From Flavobacterium potami (lineage in GTDB: Bacteria; Bacteroidota; Bacteroidia; Flavobacteriales; Flavobacteriaceae): DNA of 64,000 nucleotides. The DNA lies in contig NZ_JAINUY010000007.1 in assembly GCF_020026915.1 (NCBI RefSeq), positions 310,001 to 374,000 on the forward strand, in the 5' to 3' direction. Under the pieces are notes generated by a model, which was given only the letters and a program-made list of their open reading frames with translations, was not told the DNA's origin and ran no database searches. Positions 53,693 to 62,011 of this stretch are shown here, in pieces (positions within the stretch are counted from its first letter, which is position 1; each line of letters starts with the position of its first letter). The position numbers and the translations under genes are program-made.

Positions 53693-54448
53693 ATGCAAAA
53701 GAAATTCACTTTAGAAATAGATAATCCATGTTCTGAGAATTTTGATAAAATGATTCCTAATATATCTGGTTCATTTTGTAGTTCCTGCATGAAAAATGTA
53801 ATCGATTTAAGTAAAAAAACGAATTCTGAGGTAGCTAAATTCGTTTCAGAAAATAAAGGTTTGAATATTTGTGCAAGATTGAGAAGAACACAGCTAGAAG
53901 AGGAATTTCGATACAATGAAACATCTAAAATCAATAATTTGAAATATGCTGCAGTTTTGGCTTCGGTTTTATTGACTTCGAATGTTTCAGGACAGGAAAA
54001 AGAGTCGATAAATACCGAGATGCAAGTTGATTCATCAAGTTATTTAGTTGGTAAAGTCGCTTCCAATCAAAATAGTTTCGATGATGTTTCAATTATGATG
54101 AAAGGTAGGTTTTTAGATGCAAAAACTAATAAGCCCTTTAACGAAAAAACATTTCCTAAATTTACTCTTTCCATAAATGGATCTAAGAAGGTAAAAGTAA
54201 ATTCTAAAACGGGTGATTTTTCAATTCCTATTACGATTTTAAATAAAAGGGATACGCTTGAAGTTATTATTCAAGGACCTAATCATTATCTTTCTAAAAG
54301 AATACCATTTAGTATTGAAGATGTTAAAGATCATTTATTACTGCAAGATATAATTGTTGATGAACAAGAACTATCTCAAGCTGTAATAATGGTTCTTGGG
54401 GGATTGGGAATTAATTATTTACCAGAGAAAAATATTCAGAAGACATAA
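53693..54448 (+). CDS. Cysteine-motif N-terminal membrane protein, function unknown
   Basis: A 251-residue protein. The first 70 residues, with Cys13, CSSC (Cys29, Cys32), VIDLSKKTNSE and NICARLRRTQL (Cys60), are a module I have seen at the start of many Bacteroidota membrane proteins: a probable metal- or redox-binding domain that is cytoplasmic. A single membrane segment follows (about 80-100), then a periplasmic beta-rich part with PFSIEDVKDHLLLQDI. No enzymatic motif is seen. It stands alone; a shared terminator follows. Confidence 0.68.
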   Translation: MQKKFTLEIDNPCSENFDKMIPNISGSFCSSCMKNVIDLSKKTNSEVAKFVSENKGLNICARLRRTQLEEEFRYNETSKINNLKYAAVLASVLLTSNVSGQEKESINTEMQVDSSSYLVGKVASNQNSFDDVSIMMKGRFLDAKTNKPFNEKTFPKFTLSINGSKKVKVNSKTGDFSIPITILNKRDTLEVIIQGPNHYLSKRIPFSIEDVKDHLLLQDIIVDEQELSQAVIMVLGGLGINYLPEKNIQKT

Positions 54449-54450
54449 TA

Positions 54451-54487
54451 AAAAAGGCTGTTTAATAAATATTTAAACAGCCTTTTT
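54451..54487. terminator. Bidirectional terminator between the Cys-motif gene and prfC
   Basis: Stem AAAAAGGCTGTTTAA (54451-54465) / TTAAACAGCCTTTTT (54473-54487), A-run and T-run on both sides. Confidence 0.88.
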
Positions 54488-54508
54488 TTATGTTTTTAAT
54501 GTAAAGCA

Positions 54509-56101
54509 TTAATCAAATTCCGATGTAAAATATAATTTTACAGATGGATATTTACTTTGCGTCATTTGAATGGTAAAATCAGAATCGGCTAAGAATACCA
54601 ATTGGCCATATTTATCGTGAGCAAGGAATTTTTGTTTGATACGTTTAAATTCTTTGAACTCTTCATTTTTAGCATCATCAGGTTTTACCCAACAAGCTTT
54701 ATGTACGGGGAAGTTCTCATAAGTACATTTTGCGCCGTATTCGTGTTCCAAACGGTATTGAATTACCTCATATTGAAGTGCTCCAACCGTTCCGATAACT
54801 TTACGGTTGTTCATTTCTAAAGTAAACAACTGAGCAACACCTTCATCCATTAACTGATCAACACCTTTTTCTAATTGCTTAGCTTTCATCGGGTCAGCGT
54901 TATTGATGTATCTAAAATGTTCTGGAGAGAAACTTGGAATTCCTTTAAAACTCATGATTTCGCCTTCTGTCAAAGTATCTCCAATTTTAAAGTTTCCTGT
55001 ATCGTGCAAACCAACAATATCACCAGGATAAGAAATGTCAACGATTTCTTTTTTCTCAGCGAAAAAGGCATTCGGACTTGAGAATTTTAAATTTTTCTTC
55101 TGACGAACGTGGTAATAAGGTTTGTTTCTTTCGAAAGTTCCCGAAACGATTTTAATAAATGCTAAACGGTCACGGTGTTTAGGATCCATATTTGCGTGGA
55201 TTTTGAAAACAAATCCAGACATTTTTTGCTCTGCAGGATCTACTGTACGCGTTTCAGAATCTTTTGGACGTGGTGATGGAGCAATTGTAATGAAACAATC
55301 TAACAATTCGCGAACACCAAAATTATTCAAAGCAGAACCAAAGAATACTGGCTGGATTTTTCCATCCAAATAATCTTGGCGTTCAAATTTTGGATAAACT
55401 TCATCAATCAATTCTAATTCTTCACGAAGTTTATTTGCTGCTTTTTCACCGACAATTTTATCTAGTTCTGGATTATTTTGAACATCAGAAAAAGCAATTG
55501 TTTCTTCGATATTTTTACGGCTGTCTCCACTGAAAAGGTTAATGTTCTCTTCCCATAAATTGTAAATTCCTTGGAAATCATAACCCATACCAATTGGAAA
55601 ACTTAGAGGAGTAACTTTTAGACCTAATTTTTGTTCTACTTCATCCATTAGATCAAAAGCGTCCTTACCTTCACGGTCTAATTTGTTGATGAAAACAATC
55701 ATCGGAATGTTACGCATTCTACAAACAGAAACCAATTTTTCAGTTTGTTCCTCAACCCCTTTTGCAACGTCAATTACAACGATTACACTATCAACAGCGG
55801 TTAAAGTTCTGAATGTGTCTTCGGCAAAATCCTTGTGTCCAGGTGTATCAAGGATATTAATTTTTTTATCTTTATAATTAAAAGCAAGTACAGAAGTAGA
55901 AACCGAGATACCTCTTTGGCGTTCGATTTCCATAAAGTCACTCGTTGCTCCTTTTTTAATTTTGTTATTCTTTACCGCTCCTGCTTCTTGGATGGCACCT
56001 CCAAATAAAAGTAATTTCTCTGTTAACGTCGTCTTACCAGCATCGGGGTGCGATATAATTCCAAATGTTCTTCTGCGTTGTATTTCTTTTAAAAAGCTCA
56101 T
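54509..56101 (-). CDS. prfC: Peptide chain release factor 3
   Basis: A 530-residue GTPase that removes release factors 1/2 from the ribosome after termination. G-motifs: HPDAGKTTLTE (G1), DTPGHKDFAEDT (G3) and NKLDR (G4), with SGFVFKIHANMDPKHRDR after them. Length and layout are those of RF3. It is convergent with the upstream gene. No other gene shares its strand until the amylase. Confidence 0.97.
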   Translation of the reverse strand: MSFLKEIQRRRTFGIISHPDAGKTTLTEKLLLFGGAIQEAGAVKNNKIKKGATSDFMEIERQRGISVSTSVLAFNYKDKKINILDTPGHKDFAEDTFRTLTAVDSVIVVIDVAKGVEEQTEKLVSVCRMRNIPMIVFINKLDREGKDAFDLMDEVEQKLGLKVTPLSFPIGMGYDFQGIYNLWEENINLFSGDSRKNIEETIAFSDVQNNPELDKIVGEKAANKLREELELIDEVYPKFERQDYLDGKIQPVFFGSALNNFGVRELLDCFITIAPSPRPKDSETRTVDPAEQKMSGFVFKIHANMDPKHRDRLAFIKIVSGTFERNKPYYHVRQKKNLKFSSPNAFFAEKKEIVDISYPGDIVGLHDTGNFKIGDTLTEGEIMSFKGIPSFSPEHFRYINNADPMKAKQLEKGVDQLMDEGVAQLFTLEMNNRKVIGTVGALQYEVIQYRLEHEYGAKCTYENFPVHKACWVKPDDAKNEEFKEFKRIKQKFLAHDKYGQLVFLADSDFTIQMTQSKYPSVKLYFTSEFD

Positions 56102-56208
56102 ATTTTGTATAAATAGGTTGCAAAAGTACTATTAAATTACGGCTTAAGAAAAATATTCAGTTCTTAATTAAAGGACTTAAATTTTAAATTTGAGTCTGGA
56201 GTAAATTT

Positions 56209-56272
56209 TTTTGCCACGAATTACAAATTTGCACGAATTAATTGGTGCTAATTGGTGTAATTCGTGGCAAAA
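56209..56272. repeat. Large inverted repeat with CACGAATTA words
   Basis: Left arm TTTTGCCACGAATTA (56209-56223), right arm TAATTCGTGGCAAAA (56258-56272), separated by 34 nt that again hold GCACGAATTA and TTGGTGC. The 15-bp arms are perfect. It resembles a repeat family scattered in Flavobacterium genomes. Confidence 0.75.
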
Positions 56273-56290
56273 GAATAACAGTATTTTACT

Positions 56291-56325
56291 AAAAAAAAGC
56301 TGCTCATTTTGAGCAGCTTTAAAAT
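56291..56325 (-). terminator. Terminator of the amylase gene
   Basis: Stem AAAGCTGCTCA (56296-56306) / TGAGCAGCTTT (56310-56320); on the minus strand it is followed by a T-run (complement of the A8 at 56291-56298). Confidence 0.85.
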
Positions 56326-56337
56326 AGTCATTTTAAA

Positions 56338-57780
56338 TTACTGATTAATTGACCAAACTGAATATCCTTTTGGAGGACATTGTATTTTTACCCATTTATC
56401 TGCCTGAGTTGTCGGATACCAAGTCGAATTTCCTGTAAAATCTTTAATTTGAGTATTGGCCCAATTGGTCTGAATCCATCTTTCCTGCCAAGTATCTGAA
56501 TTGTTGATGTAAACTACTAATCCTGGATTTCCATTATATCCGTTTCTTCGTGCCACATATTCATCATTATCAGAATATAAAATAGAAGTGGTTCCTGTTG
56601 CTTTATTGTTATGAATCCAGATCAGATTGTTCAATTTGTTCTTATCTAACCATTCTTCGTAATCTCTGTAAAAAATGGTTGGATAGCCTTCGTGAGTTAA
56701 TATATAGGAGTAGGCAAGCATTTTGCTCCAGATTTCATCAGTGTCATGATTGGTTACAAAAGTCACTGCTTTGTATGGATTACGTTTCCACATCATATCA
56801 TCATTCAAAAGTGCCAGATTGTTTCCGTCAAAAGCATCATTCATTTTATAATAACAAGCAAAATCGAACACAGAACTATTTGCATTATTCGCCCAATCAT
56901 TTAATACGTTTACATTCGAATCCCATAATTCACCTACAGAAAATCCGCCTACATTTGCATTCCAGTCTCTTACAACCCAAGCGCCAAAACCTTTTACATA
57001 GTCAAATCTCCATCCGTCAAACTTCATGGTATTCTTATAATATTTACCAACTCCGTCAGTCCTTTTCCAAAGCCAATCCTGTACATACGGATCAGCATGA
57101 CATAAATCTGGGAAACCTCCAAAAGAACCTTCATCATTATTTCCATAACTGTTTTTGTAGAAATTAGCATAAGTACGCTTGAATTTTCCCGATGCAATTC
57201 CGTTAAAATTAGTCCAAGTATTGGTTCCTGTAAACGGATTTGCTTCTGATTGACCACCGCTATTATGATTGATAACAATGTCGGCATAAACTTTTATGTT
57301 TTGAGCATGAGCAGCCGTAATTAAATTGACCAATTCAGTTTTAGATCCAAATCTGGTTTCTGTGGTTCCATTTTGATTATAATCTCCAAAATCAAAATAA
57401 TCAGTTGGATCATATCCCATCGAAAATGCCCCGTTTTGAGCTTTTGAAGCAGGAGGTAACCAGATAGAGCCAATTCCTGCATTTCCCCAAGCAGTTACTT
57501 TACTGCTGACAGTATTCCACCAATTCCCTCCGGCTGGAACATCCCAGTAAAATGCCTGCATCATAACTCCGCCACCGGGATTATCGACATATTTTGAAGT
57601 TAAGGAAGAACTCGATGTTCCTGTGCTAAAAGGTTTTCCGTCATGATGTGTGACATCGATAATTTTGAAGTTCTGACTTTCAGCTATTGAATCGACATCA
57701 TTAATTTCATTTTGAGAACACGAAAACAGCATTCCGCTAAATACAGAAATGAGACACAATTTTAAAATAGGTTTTTTCAT
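56338..57780 (-). CDS. Alpha-amylase lipoprotein (GH13), archaeal-like
   Basis: A 480-residue GH13 alpha-amylase with a lipoprotein signal (FSCSQ, Cys21), so it sits on the outer membrane or in the periplasm. Conserved regions: DIVINH (167-172), GWRFDYVKG with nucleophile Asp260, GELWD with acid/base Glu284, and TNHDTD with Asp346. The segments MQAFYWDVPAGGNWW, SIWLPPASK, SMGYDPTDYFDFG, GAWVVRDW and YPTIFYRDYEEWL are close to those I remember from Pyrococcus and Thermococcus alpha-amylases (GH13_7). It should cleave alpha-1,4 bonds of starch or glycogen. No SusCD genes lie next to it. Confidence 0.93.
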   Translation of the reverse strand: MKKPILKLCLISVFSGMLFSCSQNEINDVDSIAESQNFKIIDVTHHDGKPFSTGTSSSSLTSKYVDNPGGGVMMQAFYWDVPAGGNWWNTVSSKVTAWGNAGIGSIWLPPASKAQNGAFSMGYDPTDYFDFGDYNQNGTTETRFGSKTELVNLITAAHAQNIKVYADIVINHNSGGQSEANPFTGTNTWTNFNGIASGKFKRTYANFYKNSYGNNDEGSFGGFPDLCHADPYVQDWLWKRTDGVGKYYKNTMKFDGWRFDYVKGFGAWVVRDWNANVGGFSVGELWDSNVNVLNDWANNANSSVFDFACYYKMNDAFDGNNLALLNDDMMWKRNPYKAVTFVTNHDTDEIWSKMLAYSYILTHEGYPTIFYRDYEEWLDKNKLNNLIWIHNNKATGTTSILYSDNDEYVARRNGYNGNPGLVVYINNSDTWQERWIQTNWANTQIKDFTGNSTWYPTTQADKWVKIQCPPKGYSVWSINQ

Positions 57781-58265
57781 AATAGATGTGGTTGAGTTAA
57801 ATAGTTGTTTTTGTAATTTTCTAATTTAAGTGCTTAAAACAAGAATATTTATATTTTTAAGTAGTTTAAATTATTGATTACGCATCTAAAGTAGATTTTT
57901 TTTGATATAATTTCAATTTACAAGAAAATTAATTATCACGAAAACGTTGTAGTGTTAAGAACTTTTTTTTAGATGACTAATAATTAGATTTATAGCTAAA
58001 TTTCTATTAAGTAAATGGACAATTTTCGGGCAGTATGAAAAGAGACTAAAAGGAAAGTTTAAAAAGCAATATAGACCTATCCTATAATTTTTTGTTAATA
58101 GTATTGCGGATAGTTGTATTATGTAATTGAATTGTTATTTTTGTTCGTTATAAGTTAGGAAAGAACTATACTAATTATTTATCTTTCAGGAAGTATTTCA
58201 GAAAATATAAATAACTTTGGCGAGTTATCTAAAGCAGACTTTACATTCAAATTAAATTTAAAATA
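57781..58265. other. 485-nt divergent intergenic region
   Basis: It lies between the divergent amylase and PpiC genes and must hold both promoters. The only clear motif is TAACTTTG at 58212-58219, 46 nt before ATG 58266. No small gene, repeat or hairpin stands out. Confidence 0.5.
58212..58219 (+). promoter_or_regulatory. -7 box before the PpiC-type gene
   Basis: TAACTTTG matches TAnnTTTG. A TTG at the -33 distance is missing. Confidence 0.5.
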
Positions 58266-59699
58266 ATGTTATTAAAAAAATTACAGCTAAAAACAATTGA
58301 TTACAAGTTTGTTCTAACAGTTTGTTTTTTTCTTTTTTTTGCTCCAATTGTTGCAGCACAAGAAATAATTCCTGATGTCGTTGCTGAAAAACCTGCTGAA
58401 AAACCAGCTGGAGGTAAATTAAAAATCGATGGAATTATCGCAACAGTAGGAGATTATATCGTATTAGATTCTGATATAGATAAAGGATTTTTAGAAATCA
58501 CGGCACAAGGAGGAAATACTAAAGATATCACAAGATGTCAGATGTTAGGAAAACTTCTGGAAGATAAGTTATATGCTCACCAGGCAATTCAGGATAGTAT
58601 TATTGTGAGTGATGCTGAAGTTAGAGGTATGATGGAAGACCGTCTAAATTATATGACACAGCAAGTTGGTGGAGATATTAACAAAGTTGTAGAATATTAT
58701 AAAAAGAGTTCTGTAGAAGAATTTAAAACTTATTTTGCGGATATCTTGAAAGAGCAAAAATTAGCATCTGAAATGAGAGATAAAATCGTTAAAGATGTTG
58801 AAATAACACCAGAAGAGGTTCGTAATTTCTTCAAGAAAATTCCAAAAGAGGAATTACCAACATTTGGTGCTGAAATGGAAGTTGCCCAAATTGTGGTAGA
58901 ACCTAAAGTATCTAAAGAAGACAAGCAAAAGGTAATAGATAGATTGAATGCAATAAAACAAGATGTTCTCGAAGGATCTAGTTTTGCTACTAAAGCTGTT
59001 TTATATTCTCAGGATCCTGGATCTTCGCCAAATGGAGGTTACTACAAAATGACAAGAAAAACTCCCTTTGTAAAAGAATTTAAAGATGTTGCTTTTAGTT
59101 TACAGGCAGGAGAAATTTCTGCACCTTTTGAGACTACTTTCGGTTTTCATATTATTATGGTAGAGAAAATTAAAGGACAGGAAGTAGAATTGCGTCATAT
59201 TTTAATTTCTCCAACGGTTTCTGAGGCTGCTTTAAAAGAAGCAAAAGAAAGAATTATCAATATCAGAAATAAAATTGTTGGTAAAGAAATTTCATTTGCA
59301 GATGCTGCAAGAACAGAATCTGATGAAAAGGAAACAAGAGCAAACGGAGGAACTTTGGTGAACCCAACAACTCAAGATACTAGATTTGAGTTAACAAAAA
59401 TGGATCCGACATTATATAGCCAGGTTTCAAATTTAAAAGGAGATGAAATTTCTCAGCCGATTTTAAATACAGACGATAAAGGTAAAAAAACGTATAAGTT
59501 AATTACTGTAACAAATAGAATCGAAGACCATACTGCAGACTATGCTAAAGATTATACAAAAATTAAAGAATTAGCATTAAAAGAAAAGCAAATCAATGCA
59601 ATTGCAAAATGGTTCGATACAAAAATTAAAGATACCTATATCAAAATCATTGGAGAATATAAAGAATGTGATTTTGCAAACAACTGGTTGAAAAAATAA
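58266..59699 (+). CDS. Periplasmic SurA/PpiC-type peptidylprolyl isomerase
   Basis: A 477-residue protein with a signal peptide ending near FAPIVAAQE. A SurA-like N-terminal helical domain (residues about 50-190) is followed by two parvulin-type regions: 205-300 (AQIVVEPKV..., SQDPGSSPNGGYY, KDVAFSLQAGEISAPFETTFGFHIIMVEK) and about 310-420 (ELRHILISPTVS, and NGGTLVNPTTQ), the second more degenerate. It folds outer-membrane proteins in the periplasm. The terminator at 59716 separates it from MoxR. Confidence 0.9.
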   Translation: MLLKKLQLKTIDYKFVLTVCFFLFFAPIVAAQEIIPDVVAEKPAEKPAGGKLKIDGIIATVGDYIVLDSDIDKGFLEITAQGGNTKDITRCQMLGKLLEDKLYAHQAIQDSIIVSDAEVRGMMEDRLNYMTQQVGGDINKVVEYYKKSSVEEFKTYFADILKEQKLASEMRDKIVKDVEITPEEVRNFFKKIPKEELPTFGAEMEVAQIVVEPKVSKEDKQKVIDRLNAIKQDVLEGSSFATKAVLYSQDPGSSPNGGYYKMTRKTPFVKEFKDVAFSLQAGEISAPFETTFGFHIIMVEKIKGQEVELRHILISPTVSEAALKEAKERIINIRNKIVGKEISFADAARTESDEKETRANGGTLVNPTTQDTRFELTKMDPTLYSQVSNLKGDEISQPILNTDDKGKKTYKLITVTNRIEDHTADYAKDYTKIKELALKEKQINAIAKWFDTKIKDTYIKIIGEYKECDFANNWLKK

Positions 59700-59715
59700 G
59701 TTTTAATAAATAAAT

Positions 59716-59757
59716 AAAAAGAGTTAGTTTTATGAATTCATAGAATTAACTCTTTTT
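59716..59757 (+). terminator. Terminator after the PpiC gene
   Basis: Stem AAAAAGAGTTAGTTT (59716-59730) / AATTAACTCTTTTT (59744-59757), with one mismatch. Confidence 0.75.
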
Positions 59758-59777
59758 AATTTTAAATACATTCATAA

Positions 59778-60731
59778 ATGTCTGACGTAACAGCAATTCA
59801 TAATTTAGTTCAAAAAAGAAATGAATTAAAAAACGAAATAGCGAAAATAATTGTAGGGCAAGATGCCGTTGTTGATCAAATTTTACTTTGTATATTTTCA
59901 GGCGGGCATGCACTTTTAATTGGTGTTCCAGGTTTGGCAAAAACCTTAATGATAAATACCTTATCTCAAGCTTTAGGTTTAGATTTTAAAAGAATTCAAT
60001 TTACGCCAGATTTAATGCCTTCTGATATTTTAGGAAGTGAAATCTTAGATGAAAATAGAAACTTCAAATTCATCAAAGGACCTATTTTTTCGAATATTAT
60101 TTTGGCCGACGAGATAAACAGAACACCTCCTAAAACACAGGCTGCACTTCTTGAAGCGATGCAGGAAAGATCGGTAACAATTGCAGGACAACATCATAAA
60201 TTAGATTTGCCTTATTTTGTTTTGGCGACTCAAAACCCTATTGAACAAGAAGGAACATACCCTTTGCCGGAAGCACAATTGGACCGTTTTATGTTTGCGA
60301 TTAAATTGGAATATCCAACTTTTGAAGAAGAAGTTCAGGTTGTAAAAAGAACAACTTCTGATGCTAAAACGGTTATTAACCCACTTTTTAATGCACAGGA
60401 AATTATCGATTTCCAGCATTTAATTCGTAGAATTCCTGTTGCAGATAATGTAATTGAATATGCGGTAACTTTAGTAAGTAAAACAAGACCGGATAATACG
60501 TTGTCAAATGACTTTGTTAAAAATTATTTAGATTGGGGTGCTGGACCAAGAGCTTCTCAGAATTTAATTTTAGCAGCAAAAGCACATGCCGCTTTCAACG
60601 GAAAATTTTCGCCAGATATTGAAGATGTCCAGGCTGTAGCGACTGGAATCTTAAGACATAGAATTATTAAAAACTATAAAGCAGATGCTGAGGGAATAAC
60701 AGAAGAAGTTATTATTAAAAAACTCATGTAA
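59778..60731 (+). CDS. MoxR-family AAA+ ATPase
   Basis: A 317-residue AAA+ ATPase. Walker A GVPGLAKT (49-56), Walker B ILADEINRTPPKTQAALLEAMQE, sensor 1 ATQNPIEQEGTYPLPEAQLDRF, and sensor 2 region RASQNLILAAKAHA. MoxR proteins act as chaperones for metal-cofactor enzymes or other complexes. Normally DUF58 and VWA genes follow, but here the next gene is convergent, so its partner genes are not adjacent. Terminator at 60753. Confidence 0.93.
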   Translation: MSDVTAIHNLVQKRNELKNEIAKIIVGQDAVVDQILLCIFSGGHALLIGVPGLAKTLMINTLSQALGLDFKRIQFTPDLMPSDILGSEILDENRNFKFIKGPIFSNIILADEINRTPPKTQAALLEAMQERSVTIAGQHHKLDLPYFVLATQNPIEQEGTYPLPEAQLDRFMFAIKLEYPTFEEEVQVVKRTTSDAKTVINPLFNAQEIIDFQHLIRRIPVADNVIEYAVTLVSKTRPDNTLSNDFVKNYLDWGAGPRASQNLILAAKAHAAFNGKFSPDIEDVQAVATGILRHRIIKNYKADAEGITEEVIIKKLM

Positions 60732-60752
60732 TACTGTAAATCCAAATAGTAA

Positions 60753-60783
60753 AAATCCTGATAATCTATCAGGATTTTTTGTT
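60753..60783 (+). terminator. Terminator after moxR
   Basis: Stem AAATCCTGATA (60753-60763) / TATCAGGATTT (60767-60777) and T-run. Confidence 0.85.
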
Positions 60784-60784
60784 G

Positions 60785-61258
60785 TTATGCTTTGCTAGTT
60801 TCGTTGATTAAATAAACGGGTTTGTTATGTAATAATTTGATGAAAAGTACCTCAGGAAGCGAGGTGTATTTCTTTTTGTCGCATTCATACCACCAATAAG
60901 AATCGTATTGAATGTTGTTTTTCTCCATCTTTACAAACCAAATTTGTTCATTGTTTTTGTTGATTTTCATTGATTTGATAATCTTGTAACCAGAGCCGGT
61001 CCAACAAACTAACGGATTATGAGTTGGTGTTTTGATGTATGTAAGTTTATTTGGAGTTGAAATCTTAATAACTTCTTCGTTGATCTGTATTGCATTTTTG
61101 TTTTTATAAGTTGTAGTAAGGGTTCTGAATATATCATCTGGTTTTGTCTTTATTTCAAAACTAGTTATAAAAATGACAAAGGTTCCGGAAAGAAATAAAA
61201 CTAAAGAATTGGTGCTTTTTGATATTTTTAACTCGTCTTTTTTTGGTTTGAAAAATCA
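60785..61258 (-). pseudogene. Detached C-terminal part of exosortase N (behind in-frame TGA)
   Basis: Immediately after the exosortase TGA (61256-61258) the same reading frame stays open for 156 codons to TAA 60785-60787. It begins FFKPKKDELKIS, has a membrane segment (LVLFLSGTFVIFITSF) and then NPLVCWTGSGYKI, the EpsI-like motif that in many exosortases sits at the C-terminus, and ends in YLINETSKA. There is no ATG, GTG or TTG in this frame until ATG 60968-60970, which comes after the conserved motif. So it is not a separate gene but the rest of the exosortase, cut off by a nonsense codon, a read error or readthrough. Confidence 0.7.
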
Positions 61259-62011
61259 CACCAAATAAAGCATCGGAACAATTTGATAAAACAGAAAACA
61301 TAATATTCCAATTGTGTGATGTAAAGTGTTTTCTTCGGTACAGTTAAATACAAGTAGGGTAATGATTCTGAAGTAATTTGAAATGACATTCAAGATAACA
61401 ACTACAGCAAAAAATAAAGATACCTGAAGGATACTGAAATACTTTTGATGTTTCTTTTCTTCAAAAATCAAAAGGAATGCACTTGTTAACAATCCAGTTT
61501 TAAACATTGATAATCCCATACAGGCTGTGTCTATTGAGATTCTTGATTCGCCAAGATAAAAGTTGACACCTTCAATTTTAGTTATTGGAAGGAAGTCTTT
61601 CAGAAAAAGATATACATAATAGCAAAGAGATTGTTTGATTTCAGTCGATAGATAATCAAAAAATGTATTGAAAACAGAAGAAAATAATAGGATCGAAATA
61701 AAAGCAATGAACGAGAATTTCTGGGTTGCACTGTAATATAAAAAACAAACAAAAAGCGCCAAAGCCAGAAAATGCACAGATTTTGTGTGAAGACGATAAC
61801 TTATAAATTCTAAGATTAAAATAAACGGAAGTAAGAGATAATTTATGTTGAAATTTGTTTTTCTTCCTCCAATGATAAACAAACCCACAGAACAGAGAAT
61901 TCCGAATAAATTACTATCCAGTCCGATCATTATAATGTTATAATTTACAATGATCAGACAAATAGTAATCAATAAGAAAACACGTTTTTGATATGATATT
62001 AAATGATTCAT
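61256..62011 (-). CDS. xrtN: Exosortase N, membrane catalytic part
   Basis: A 251-residue polytopic membrane protein with the exosortase triad: Cys164 in DTACMGLSM, Arg215 in SNYFRI, and His231/232 in LHHTIGI. About seven to eight membrane helices. It should cut or transfer proteins bearing a PEP-CTERM-type tail; the VIT gene next to it ends in such a tail. The start ATG (62009-62011) overlaps the VIT gene stop by one base, giving TAATG, so the two are translationally coupled. The gene ends in an in-frame TGA, with a C-terminal domain following in the same frame; the complete protein would be about 408 residues. All catalytic residues lie in this part. XrtN assignment rests on the VIT partner. 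Confidence 0.85.
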   Translation of the reverse strand: MNHLISYQKRVFLLITICLIIVNYNIIMIGLDSNLFGILCSVGLFIIGGRKTNFNINYLLLPFILILEFISYRLHTKSVHFLALALFVCFLYYSATQKFSFIAFISILLFSSVFNTFFDYLSTEIKQSLCYYVYLFLKDFLPITKIEGVNFYLGESRISIDTACMGLSMFKTGLLTSAFLLIFEEKKHQKYFSILQVSLFFAVVVILNVISNYFRIITLLVFNCTEENTLHHTIGILCFLFYQIVPMLYLV

